This document shows, one piece after another, positions 36,661-48,210 of a stretch of 64,000 nucleotides of DNA. Numbering within the stretch: position 1 is the first letter of the stretch; the number at the start of each line of letters is the position of its first letter. Source of the stretch: Capitulum mitella (taxonomy: Eukaryota; Arthropoda; Thecostraca; Pollicipedomorpha; Pollicipedidae); assembly GCA_030062745.1 (NCBI GenBank), contig CP099850.1:7068001-7132000 (forward strand). Reading direction: 5' to 3'. The translations under genes and the position numbers were made by a program. The notes below the pieces were generated by a model. The model did no database searches, had not been told where the DNA came from, and saw only the letters and a program-made list of their open reading frames with translations.

Positions 36661-38990
36661 TGATTGCCGTTCTGATGCCCCATGTCACGGGGCCCATTCA
36701 CCCCACCGTCACGGGCTGGTGAATGGCCTCCGGCGGTTCTGTCCGGCCTAGTTCAAACAGCCCGCGGCCGGCCTACGTTTTTCGCTCCTTTTATCCTCCG
36801 CCCGACCGTCAATCACCTGATGCACATTGCGACAGGCCTAATGCAGTCTGCACGTAGTGAAGTTCTGACACATTCCATATGCCACTTGCTACAGCCGATT
36901 GCTTAAACACGTCACAAGTTAGTGCTATGCGGTTCGGATCGGAATCCGGGGTCAGTAGATGACGACTGTCGGAATCGAGATGCATGGCCGGACCACGGTA
37001 CTGACCGTTGTGGTGAAGAGCAAATTTCTTGCGAATAATTCTCAAACCTGTATGATTTGATATCTCTTTGCCCACTTCCTCCTCAGGCTCCCTGCGCTCT
37101 TTGTCTCGAATGCTTCCTGGCCTGGCTGAGGTGCAAAGAGGCCATGGACTTCGTCAAGATGGCCCAACGCGGACAATTAATTATTATTCACTTTTTATTT
37201 ATGCAGAACATAGGAAAATCAAGGAGAGTGGGGGATGGGCAGGGCCGTTTTTGCCCATAAGGTTAATGAAAAAATTCCCAGAAAGTGGGGGATATGGCCC
37301 CCGCCCCCTGTTCTTACGCCTATGTATTAGTGGGATAAACATTCGTGTAATATACACGAACTACTCTATGTCTACAACATTTAAGAAGTTATATGCGCAT
37401 TGTTGACACATTCCAGAAGCGGATCCAGGATTTTGCAATGGGGAAGCGGATCCTTTAGGGACGACGAAATCTTTCCGAAAGGGTGCCAAAGTCGATAATT
37501 ACAACGTTTAACACTCGCACGAACGGCATGCCAAATAAAACGCGCTCGTGTGGAAGCCAGTTTGTCCCTCCCTGGGATCTCGAAAACTACCAGGGCTGGA
37601 TCCGCCAAATTTGCAGCGTAGATGCAGCCCTAGAAGTACTCGCTTGTCTAGAAGCTTGATTTTTCTAGAGCGTGACCCTCAAGGTCAAATGAGGTCAAAA
37701 TGGGTCAAATTTGGGGCGGCCCGCCAGACTTTTGCTTGTACCGAAAAAACCGTTCGTCACAGCACCAGAATGTAAAGAGCAATTTTTGCACGCCATACGA
37801 AACTGCATTAAATCGTTATAATGTACGGTGTTTGGGTCAGTACTTATGCTTACATTAGTGCTTCAGCACAACTTCAGTCATATGGCTATAATTTCATGAA
37901 CTGTCACAAAGTGTCATATGTCTTGCTTTGTGGCATCGCGGGGTAAATTCTGGCACTGAATTCGAATTTGGCATCCAAAAATGCCACACGGATTAAATTC
38001 TGCCAGCAAGGTTATCGAAGATCACCTGTGGTCAACCGAGGTCACTGGCTTAATGATCTTGAGGAAGTGAAAATCGCGAAAATATGCTACACAGTGCTAA
38101 CTACCATCATCCGATACCATTTTACGACTGAAGTATTTAGCATTGGTAAGTAAAAACTACGTCGCGTCCTCCGGTTTCGTCAGGGTAATACACGGGCACA
38201 GAATGCTAGACCAAAGGCAAAAAACACATCCGATCCATTTCCTTTTGACGCCTGTTTACGCCAGCGTGTACTTTACCTTGGTAATTTGGGAGCTAATTTC
38301 AAAATCAGCGTAAACAACATCCTAGACAGGAAATTATTGCAGGAAAGGGTGCACTAATGATAATAAAACTTATCTCAGGTCCGGTTTGCGAGGTGATGCA
38401 GAAGACGTGAAATCATCAGAAAGTGTGTTCAGGCGTTCCTGACATTTCTGACAAAAGAAATTGTTTTGGACTATTTTAGCTTTGAACGAGGGGACGTTTT
38501 ATTGTTCGGCCTCTACGGAAAACGCGTAGGCGCGAAGACATTCTTGATCAGCTCTCCGTGATCTGACCCGATATCGTCCTGGAACTTGATACACGGGGAG
38601 AAGAAGAAGTGACCTTCTAAATGTGTTCCCACGTTTTGGCTGAGATGATTAGGAACGGAAGTTCTATGTTTAGAAATAATTCTCGACTTTTGACCTCGGT
38701 CTGACCTCGTGACCTGACCTCGGATCAGCGCAGCTCTTTCTGTACTTTTAGTTGGTTATTTGTGCACCTCTAAAAAGCTTGAGAGTCTGCCTTTAAACTG
38801 TATTCATGGCGGCAGTTTAAAGTTCATCCAAAAATGGCTAATTCTGAATTTTTTCTGCCCCCACCCGGGCGCGTGATAGATCACGCGAAGCGTTCATTGT
38901 ATGTGATATGCTGCGTCGAAACGACTCTGGAGGGCGTTTTGATACATACGCGCTTGTAAGCCGGACGACCGTATTATATATGGAGATGTT
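36661..38990. other. intergenic with GGTCA-rich relics
   Basis: No gene is recognised. About 37,550-38,870 shares short blocks with the TTAA MITE family: GGATCTCGAAAACTA, TGACCCGATAT, CTTGATACAC, and runs of TGACCTCG. It lacks matched ends, so I treat it as a diverged relative. 37,205-37,330 holds another MITE-like piece with CCCCC/GGGGG blocks. Confidence 0.4.
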
Positions 38991-39256
38991 CAGGCACATA
39001 GCCAAGATTTTCCTCAAGGGGAGGAAATGCCGAATTTCGTCATGATGCCACTGGCATAAGCCGAAATTTATACGAAAAAACAGCAAATTTGTGCAACTGG
39101 CCTCATATTTAACCCAAAAGAATGCATGCAATGTTTGCTTTTGCAACATATATATGGTCACTATTCCGTATATATAGCTAAATCGCTATATATCTAATGA
39201 AGGCCGTTTGGGCCGGGGGACATGGCCACCATGGCTCCCCTTTGGCTACGTCCCTG
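38991..39256 (-). mobile_element. hAT-type MITE, family A, copy 3 (inverted)
   Basis: Starts CAGGCACATAGCCAAG and ends TTTGGCTACGTCCCTG, 266 bp, the same length as copy 1. The flanking octamers GAGATGTT and GACATATC match at five of eight positions, consistent with an aged duplication. Confidence 0.8.
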
Positions 39257-39399
39257 GACATATCATGTCATATATGTTATATGCTAGGGACGCTTCCTCG
39301 ATGTTACAAGGATGTCTTGTGTTAACGGACAAAATTCGTCCGTGAAAAATTGAATCAAGCACCAGTCTGAACGTAAGGTCCTACCCCAGTACCTGTCAC

Positions 39400-40700
39400 T
39401 GGAGGGTCATTCCAACAAAAAGGCACCTATTACCAAAAATGTTGGTGTCTCGTCGATGTCACTAGGGTGTTATTTTGAATAATAAGGTATTAGTGGCGAC
39501 TTTTGAATGACATGGGTCCATACCTTATCACAAGTGCGCTTCCCTGATACCACAGCAGCTCCTTTTGAACGACAGGTTATCCATACTCATTGCAATGGGC
39601 GCCTTTTGAACGACGGGGCGCCTATACGCGACCACAGGGGCGCCTCTTTGGTATCACAGGGCCTTTTCATTCATGGCAGCGCAGCTATACTCTATCGCAG
39701 GAACGGCTCCTTAGTGTTGCATGGGCACCTTTGGACCGACAAATTGACCATGGACCATCACAGCGGCGCTCTCTTAATGCCACGTGGAGTAATGGAACGA
39801 CAGGGGGCCCATACCTCATCACTGGGGTGCGTCTTTGGTGACACAGGGCTGCTTTTTACCAACAGGTTACCCATAGACAGTCGCGCGGGTGTTTCCTTGG
39901 TGATATAAGGGCGCGTTATCACCAGCACGGCAACCGTACGCCTTCGCAGGGACGTCTCTTTATTGTCACGGAATCGATTTTTGATTAATATTTTGACGTA
40001 CACCACCGCAGGGGCCGCTTCTTGGTGGCACAGGGGCGTGTTTTGAACGACAGGACACCTACGGACCATTCCAGAGGTGTCTCCTTAGTGTCACAGGAAC
40101 GCATTTTAAATAACGGAGTGCCCGTGCTCAGTAGCCGGGGAGCACTACTGGTGCCACAGAGACGCCGTTTGCATAACAGGGAGCCAATACCCCTTCTCAG
40201 ATGCGCCTCCTTGGTGTCACAGGGGAGACTTTTCAACGGCAAGGGCTGGATATCATGCGATATGGGTACCCTTTCAAATAACAGGGCACCATAATTAATC
40301 ACAAGAGCGGCTTTTAAATGCTATGCTACCGAAGGGCGTTTCTGTGTTACACGGTCGCCATACTAACGAAAAAACTGGCCATGTACTCAAGACATCTACT
40401 TTGTATCATAGGGACGCCTTTTCATCGCTGGGGTGTCCATTCACCATCGCAGGGGCGCCTCTGTGTCCTCTGTGTCCTCTGTGTCCTGTATATGTCACAT
40501 AAGTCTGTATGAACGGCGTCTTTTTGAGGACGGAGAGCACATTCGCCGTATGATGGCCGCTTTCTCGGTAATACAGGAGCTTCTTTTTAATGTAAGGGCA
40601 CCCACGTCCTATCTGGCAATGGTGCACGATGTCACACGGGTGCTCTTTAACGACAGGGCGCCTTTGCATCGGCGGGCAGCATTCGTCCGTGAATTGTTTC
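39400..40700. repeat. degenerate 63-bp minisatellite, about 20 units
   Basis: Units near 60-65 bp alternate two cores, TTTTGAACGACAGGGCGCC and TCCTTGGTGTCACAGGGGCG. Unit starts are seen near 39605, 39670, 39735, 39792, 39852, 39920, 39980, 40040, 40103, 40167 and 40231. The period is about 21 codons, which keeps several frames open and gives a repeated SLVSQGRL-like translation. No start, splice or domain evidence supports a protein. A 9-bp triplication (CTCTGTGTC) lies at about 40,460. Confidence 0.85.
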
Positions 40701-43369
40701 AATTCTCTTACCCACCTTCCACCTTCTTACCCACATAAACGTCCAGCATTTGGCGCCCTAACCCTCCCCCTTGGCGGCAAAGTGCCATGGGGAGGGAAGG
40801 GACGAAAACGCTTGGCCCCCTTGGCCCCCAAGGGAGGGGGAGGGGCGCCAGCTCCCCTCGGACCCGTCCCTGATTCCAAATCCTTTTGGCACCCATCCCA
40901 CCATTTGGTGCCCACTCCCTGTGGCCACGTGACAGCTCATGCGGTGTCCGTGATGGCCTCCTGGCTCCGTCCTCCCTGACCGGCCTCGGACCATTCATTT
41001 TGTTTGCAGCCAACATGCATCGGGCTGGACAGTTTGCCAGGTGAACGTTGGCTTTGTCAGTGTACCTCGGCACGAGAGATCAATACCGGACTGTTTCGCC
41101 CGTTACTGCGGGCGCGCGACAGCGCCCACCGACGGGCGTGCTGGACGCCACATCGCCACACGCCGTGGTCGCATAGCAGCGACTTCATAAGGAACTAGCC
41201 AGTTTAACACGGCGGTCGATGGAGAGTGCATTGCGGTGAAAACGAAGTGTTCGGTTGGCATGTCGATGGTAGGGGTTGAACCGCTTCCAGATTATTGATG
41301 TCACCAGAAATAACCTTAGGTGCATTTGTCCCATATATGGCAATAATATGCCTGTTAACTTTCAAGGTTATTGGTGATTTGCTGCACCAAAAGGACACGT
41401 AATTCATCCTTGTTCCTCAGAGAAGGACTAAGAATGCTGTTCTATTTGCGCAAGTATAGAAAGATAGCTCTCTACGTGATTTATCTTATCAAAGAAATCA
41501 TTCAGTATGTTCCAGATCCCCCAGCACCACACTCTAGGGCTGAATCAGAGCTTCAGTCATAGGACATTAGTAGTATTAGTGATATTACTGAGATTGTCCA
41601 GTCGATATTGCGTCAGATAGAAGTCGATTGTTTTCTCTCCTGCTTCTTGATTTTCCCAACGCCCGTATACATCCAATAATTGACAGTGTTTATATCCGTC
41701 GCTGATCGCGTCCGGACACCCTGGGACCATAAACTGCCTAACGCGGAACATGGGGGCGCCGTTGTCAGTGTCAACGGGCCGCGGACCGTATCGGCGCGCA
41801 GCTGCAGGTGGCCCGCAGCCAGCGGTACTGCGACCGGTGGCGCAGTGCTGCCGCCGGCCGCGGCACGCGGCAGCGGGACCGCGACCGCCGCCGCCACGGC
41901 GCGTGACGCCTCGCCTCCGTCACGCCGCCCGTCACGGCTGGCGGCCGCGTGACGCCGGCCGCGGTGGAGAAACGCCGTCTAATCTGGATCGACGATCAGG
42001 GGAGCACGGCGCCGAACCGACGGCAGGCCCGCGCACCGGCGCAGAGACGTTCCGTGTCCACTGGTCATGCCGCTGTCTGGCCGGATTATGAGGGAACGGT
42101 AAACGCTCGCGTTCTCCTTTTCCCTACGGTAAGTTACGGTCCGCTGGCGTACGAAGGCAAACTGTTTTTTTTTCATCTGCTGGAATATTTCTTTAACACT
42201 CTGTTATGGCTTCCTTTATTCGTGGCAAAATCACCAAACTGCATTCCATAAAGTTCAAACGCAACTGTTATGATAACAAATAAACTGAGTTAAACTTTGA
42301 TGATGAAACATGAAAAAGAAGCCCGCAAATATCACTGCGGCACCATTCACAGCTGAGGACTGGTCACTGTGCCTAAATGTTCTTTTTGGTCACCAAACAC
42401 TGACAATAGAAGGCAACAGCTGTCACCCTGACGTCCTTCCCTGGTGGCTGGTAGGCGCTGTGGTGAAAGGCATTGATCTGCTTGATTTCTTTGATTGATG
42501 ATTACGAGCGAGGCCGAAGGCCGAGGGAATCTCATTTCAACTAGCAATATAGATCAAATAGGAAAGAAATCAAAATGAATAAAAAAACAAATCAAAAAGT
42601 GACGTATTCTGAAGGCTAATAGTTTCTCAACTACTGGGTACAAAATAATATTTCACCAGAAGATAGCTCAGTTCTTTGGATTTTATGTGGTAGCATTTGC
42701 CGTACGTCAACTTGCTAATTCGTTCGTCCACGCAAATATTCTGGGACTAATGTTTGTTCTTTTATACGACAATCGTCAATTTTTGCTCCTTTCCAACGGC
42801 CAAACATGTGACCGATCGGCACGTACCGCGCACCGTTCGAAAGGTCTTGCGCTCTGTCATTGTTATGGGTAGCTTTCGTCGCACTGCGACCCGTTTTGGA
42901 GGGATCCTGAACGGGGATTTTTCGTCCGAAAAAGTAACACGCGAAACGAGACTTATCAACAGCGTAAAACATCGTCGCGGTTCAGGCGAGTTTTCTCGGC
43001 ACCCACGGGTCCGACTGGCTCAAAACGCGTCAACTTGGGACGGGAATTGAATGAGAAATCGCGCGGTGCACAGCGCGTTCCAATGCGTGCTGCGAGAGCA
43101 ATGAAAATGCGAAAGATCCGTTTCTGAGCATTTTCTACGATTGGGTGTGGCGCTGGAAATTCAAAGATAGCGACTTGAAAAGGCACAGAGATGTTGCTCC
43201 ATTGCTGTCTTTCGTCGGTACCAACAGTGGAACGCTTCCGGCTCATAGTTTTGTCGCCACGTCGCCTGGGAGCGGACCATTCTCGAACCCGTTAGCGATT
43301 TCACTTCAGTATCACGCCGAAGCTACAAGCTTTTAGCAACAAAAATATGAGATGGAAATAGGTATGCCA
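40701..43369. other. no gene recognised; GC-rich block at 41.74-42.11 kb
   Basis: The block 41,740-42,110 resembles the composition of the GC-rich exons of E2F and METTL24, and it is open in several frames. I could not match it to a domain. On the plus strand, a frame around 41,955-42,100 ends at a GTAAAC donor-like site. The rest is CpG-rich intergenic sequence. Confidence 0.4.
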
Positions 43370-44895
43370 TTTGTGGAAAGAAAAATCACGGACATACCGC
43401 AAAAACACACGAGGAGACAATCAAAACCCTGAGGATACAACAGGGCGCACGAATAGAGAGGGCACCAGCCATGTGCCTGTCAGAGGCCGGAACAATGCTC
43501 ACACAAAATCCAATACGGGCATTCCTCTGAGGAGTTTTTCTGAACTTATACACGTCAAAGCGTGTCAGATCGGATGGAAGTTTATTGAATTTGTTTGATG
43601 CATTTGCTAGTCTTCTTTCCAGAATTCGATTTTACACGCGGACAACAGAGCTGTTCAGCTTGGTGCTGTAATCGATTGTGACTCGAACGAACATACCCGA
43701 TATGTCCGTCGGCTGTCCAGCGTCAAGTGCTGTTTTTATCATGCACAGCGGATGGTATGACACCCCATGATCGGCTTGAAGCCAAACAAGATCGTTCAGT
43801 ACGTCCGAAATATGATCAAACTTCCTACGTCCGGTGATCACCCTGACATTAAAACTGCGCAGTTTCTGTTTGCGATGCAACTATGGTTTTTTCCGCAAGT
43901 ACCATATACTGAAACACAATGGCGAACCGAAAATATAGCTAAGGCGCTCACTATCTGCACGATGGCGGAAGATGACAGAACATGCCTGGAATGTGGCAAC
44001 AAAATGAGTGTATTTGTGGTTTTGGCTAAACGCCGATTAACGTGGTCTTCAAAAGAAAGGCTGCCAGCCATAATAAAACCTAGATTTTCCTCAGTGCTGC
44101 TCTCCGAGAGGACTGGATGGCCAAATCTAATATGTTTGGGTGCCAGGCCACAAAATGTGAACGCAGTGCCAAACACGATCAGTTGGGTTTCTGAGGCATT
44201 TCCTTTCATGGGGTTCGAGCACAACCAGTCAAAACGCCGAGCTATGCGGACTGAAGTCGCAGTCACGAGTCACGGCGCGAGCAGCCGCGTCTCGAGAGTC
44301 AGCGGCGGTGAGGTCGAGCCGGAAGCCGGAAATGTTGCGGAAGAGACGGGCAGGTGCAGGCCGTGCCACGTGAGCAGGCCGGGCAGTCGTGCGTCCGGAG
44401 AGCGGTCTCCCGGGCGTCGCTGGTCGCAGTTCGGTTCACCACCAGGCCACGGCGTTCAGCCGTCATCCGCTGCAACCGGGTCCCCGGGTCGTCCAGATCG
44501 GATCGGAGCCGGGCCACGGAGCTGGACGGCGGGCGGCGCAGAGAGCCGGACAGGACGCTACGGTGCCGGCCGGCACGCATCATCACCCGCAGCGACTCCA
44601 GCTTGGAGGCGTCACTGCCGGGCGCGCAGCTGATGACCCGGCTGTCATATCCGCCACGCGCGGGAATTCCTACTCCACCATAACCACGGCCGTCCGGTCA
44701 ACCGATCCTGAACAGCTGGAACCCGGGCACCGCGGCCAGTCGCCGCGGCACATTGGGCTTCAGCCACGCTGCACACAGAAATATCGCGTCAGGGTCAAGG
44801 GCAGCGAGCTCATACGGCAGCAACTGGAGCTTTGGCAGGAACGATTGCATGTTGAGCTGGGTCAGATGTATGCCGATGAATGTATGCATCTATAT
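43370..44895 (-). mobile_element. jockey/CR1-like LINE, centre deleted
   Basis: Minus strand. 44,889-44,698 gives the N-terminal apurinic endonuclease pattern NMQSFLPKLQLL, then WLKPNV and VPGFQLFR. The usual ETW is AAW, so the catalytic Glu is gone. 44,650-44,290 continues the endonuclease (RPPSSS region). From 44,270 the translation jumps to the end of the RT: SNPMKGNASETQLIVFG, GFIMAGSLSFEDHV, IVSALAIFSVRHCVSVYG, then GRRKFDHISDVLNDL in a shifted frame. The fingers, palm and YxDD are absent, so roughly 1-1.5 kb is missing. Several frameshifts and stops. The RT tail wording is like arthropod jockey-group LINEs. Confidence 0.8.
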
Positions 44896-45716
44896 ATGTA
44901 CGCATGTACGTATGAGTGTGTGCACGTATAAATGTATGTATGCATATATGTATGTATGCATGCAGGTACGAATGTATGCATGTCAATTGCATGCCGGTGG
45001 TATGCAGAAGCACGCAGAGCTCTGAAGTACCACTGTATTACTAAGCGTGTACCTTTTCATCTCCCTAATACGTTTGGCAATGAAAATGCCACTGAATTAG
45101 ACACCATTTGCATAATTATCAGGAGACTGCAGGTGACAGACGAGATTTAAATTCTCTTCGCACTTCACATGCCTTCCTGGTGCCTCTGAAATGCCTTCCA
45201 ACCACCTGGTACGCCAAACAATATCCCAACAAGGTGATCTACGCACGGGGACCCACGAATGTCCAGCGCTGGACTCCAGTCTGTTTCAGTCAAAGAAAAT
45301 CATATTCGACTCCAGTCAACATCAGAAGATCAACAACGTTTATGATCCGGCCTGAATGATGTGTCGAAAAAGAAACCAGAAAATAAACAACCTTCCCCAC
45401 TCCGAACACGCGGCAAGCGCCGCTGCGCAAGCCAGCAAGTGATCAGGGCAGCAGAACCAGATGGTTCGAAATATCACAATGCATAAAGAAGAGACAATGA
45501 AGCCGGGCTTCATTCACAGCAAGTTCCACGTTCGTTTGACAGGTAGTTCTCTCAGGCAGCGCTTTCACACAGCCACACACACAGTACGAGGCTGTGGGGT
45601 CAGCAGGATGGGAGAGCTCCAGCGCCACAACCACACGTGCTTGGGACGCACAGGCAACTGCCTACGCACTGAATATGCATGGTGATTGTCTTGGCAGTTA
45701 ACACCTGCCTTAATGT
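44896..45716. other. intergenic, no gene recognised
   Basis: Starts with an irregular TGTA/TGCA-rich microsatellite (to about 45,000). No domain or RNA gene is seen beyond it. Confidence 0.5.
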
Positions 45717-45781
45717 ATATGTGTATATATATATTGCATACATATGTATATATACACATGTATACATATATACATATATAT

Positions 45782-45834
<53 letters not shown>
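45717..45834. repeat. AT-rich microsatellite
   Basis: Irregular TATA/CATA units, then about 22 uninterrupted AT units from about 45,790. Confidence 0.9.
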
Positions 45835-45836
<2 letters not shown>

Positions 45837-45894
45837 AGGAAACATCACTATGCAAATGGAAATCAAAAACAAAAACAACAAACACGCAAGTTAA

Positions 45895-46405
45895 AACGCC
45901 ATTGAATGGGAGGGGGGCGTTTAGCGTCAATCTGGCCCGTTTGTTAGATATCTCCCAAATGAGCACACGCAGCATCCTGAAACTTCTCGGGCCTTTTTCT
46001 TGCATCAATTGCGTACATAATGACAAAAGTTTGAAAACGAGGTCATGCTAGGTCTCGTCCTAATGACGTCGAAAAGACAATGTTTTTCGATTTGACGTCC
46101 AATTTTACTTCGCCGCTATATTGTCGGTGTTTTTAAAATGTGTGGTAGCTGTGGCTCACATTACACATCAGGATGACAGGAGAGTGCAATATGGAACGCT
46201 TCTGACCTCATGCTAGATCATTCTGGGTCAAATATGTTTTTTGCACTTTCCATTTCCACTGAGAATGCTTTTTAGAGAAAGAACTAAATAACCTAATTTT
46301 TGGATACAACCATACACATGGTCGAGTTTTCTTGCCAGATATGCACGTACAGCTTACACAGCAGTGCCTTGCAACAGTACAACATTGTTTGTAGTTTTAC
46401 CTTTG

Positions 46406-46444
<39 letters not shown>

Positions 46445-46915
46445 AGAGCCTTTGCAACATCAAGCAAAATTTCGTAAAAAGTGCAACATGGGACAAATTG
46501 ACTTGTAAGATCATCCAAAGGTGCCAGATGGAGGTCACTAGCGTGCTGGTGCTACTGCGGGTTTGAAACTACAAAGTGTTGCATTATTGCATGTGCATCA
46601 TACTTGGGAACATTCCAGTGCTTCTCTTATGCTCAAAACTCCTAAATGTCTCTTTTAGAACCTTCGTGTCAAATGGACCAGAAAACACACATTACATGAC
46701 TTCTTATCACGGACGTCAAATCTGACCCAGCCATGACCCTGACCTTTGTTGGCCTTGGGCTAAGTTCTACTTATAGTATAAGATCTAACTTCCAGAGACA
46801 TATTTCGTTGCAAACTTTTGTCTCGGTCCACGTTTCATTGCGATTAGGCAATTCTGGAAAACGGATCACTTTTGGGTGTTTGATCTGACTTGTGGCGTCA
46901 TCGGTGGCCCAAAAG

Positions 46916-46956
<41 letters not shown>

Positions 46957-47109
46957 TATATGCTACAGGACTGGATGACTTGGCGCAATCAATTGCAGTT
47001 TGAGTCGGCCGATTCGGGCCATTGATTGTCGAGACATACGGGGAGGGTGCGTTAAACGACCCCTCCCTCAGTCAATGGAATGTCCCGAAATACTCCATTT
47101 AATACCGGG
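45895..47109. mobile_element. second TTAA-type non-autonomous element
   Basis: Inverted ends: CCATTGAATGGGAGGGG..CGTTTAGCG on the left and, read inverted, CCATTGACTGAGGGAGG..CGTTTAACG on the right. TTAA occurs at 45891-45894 and 47110-47113. The right end carries about 30 extra bases beyond the shared repeat, so the left boundary is uncertain. Two AT microsatellites lie inside (46,411-46,442 and 46,917-46,953). No transposase is seen. The end differs from the 586/17,787 family but matches the 22.4-kb fragment. Confidence 0.55.
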
Positions 47110-47336
47110 TTAATTGGCCTAAGGAGTCAGACGTTATTTGGCCTGCATTGTGGGATCACAGCAACTTCCAGGATCCAAACGAGCCCCGTTCGTGGTTCCT
47201 CACGCTGATACGTGAGGTATCAGCCAAGCGATGTAGCCACGGCCACATTCCAGCCCAAAACCACCACTTCATCTGTGACCTGTCCTTCCGCGTGCTGTGT
47301 CTAACAGCCCAGCAGATGTAAATCACTGCGAGCCGG

Positions 47337-48210
47337 CTACCACGGCTGGTTGAGCCACACCAGCTCGTACACACGCGACACGGGCCGCTTAGTCCAGCTA
47401 AACATCTGTTTCCGGGCCTCGTAAGGATTCACTTCCGAGTGAAAAAGCCTGAACCCCAGCCGCTCCAGCTGCATGAACGTGTTGAAGTAGCGCTTCCACG
47501 CGTCCAGGCTGGCCTTGCCGCCCTGCACGAACGCCATGTGCACCTCCATGCCGATCTGCTTCACGTTGCGCAGCAAGTGCGCCGAGTGCTCGAAGATGTG
47601 CGCAAACATGTCCCACTCGCTGCCTTCCACGTCCACCTTGAGGTAATGCACGGTGCGGTTCTCGTGGCCCAGGAAGCGCACGATCTCCTCGTAGGTGCGG
47701 ATGTCCCAGCGGCGCGAGGCCACCAGGCCCTGGCGTATGGTCTTCACCTCGTTGCGGCCGCCGATGCCGATGTTGTGGAAAAAGATGCGCGCTGAGCGCT
47801 TGTGGTCTCGCTGGCCGATCGACGGGTCGAATGCGTGGATTTCGCACTCGAGCAGCTGCGCGTTGTCGTCGAACGACCAGTCGTGGTCGACGCCGAAGCT
47901 GTAGATGAGGCAGCGGTCCGTCTGCACCAGGTCGTATTCGGGGTCCAGACACAGCCACTTGTAGCCGTCGAAGTGGCGCCACTTGTAGTCGGCCTGGCCG
48001 CCGACGCGCACCGACTTGCGGCAGCTCGCGTGCGGCTTCTCCACGTAGTCGTAGAGCGAGTTGATCAGGGTCGACCATTCGTCCGGCCGGGCCAGCGTCC
48101 AGTTGGGCGGCGTCCCGCTGGGCTGAGGCGCAGTCGCGGCTTGCCCCGTCAGCAGCGAGCGCAGCCGACCAGTCAGCGAGGCGGCAGCGGCCGGCGCCGC
48201 GCAGCCGGGC
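47337..48210 (-). CDS. METTL24-like: METTL24-like exon 2, catalytic domain
   Basis: 874 nt from the acceptor at 48212-48211 to TAG at 47339-47337. It carries the whole methyltransferase domain. Confidence 0.9.

Noticed and set aside
39507-40294. Long plus-strand frames in the 39.5-40.3 kb repeat as a protein
   Set aside because: The 63-bp period keeps frames open by itself; no start, domain or splice support.
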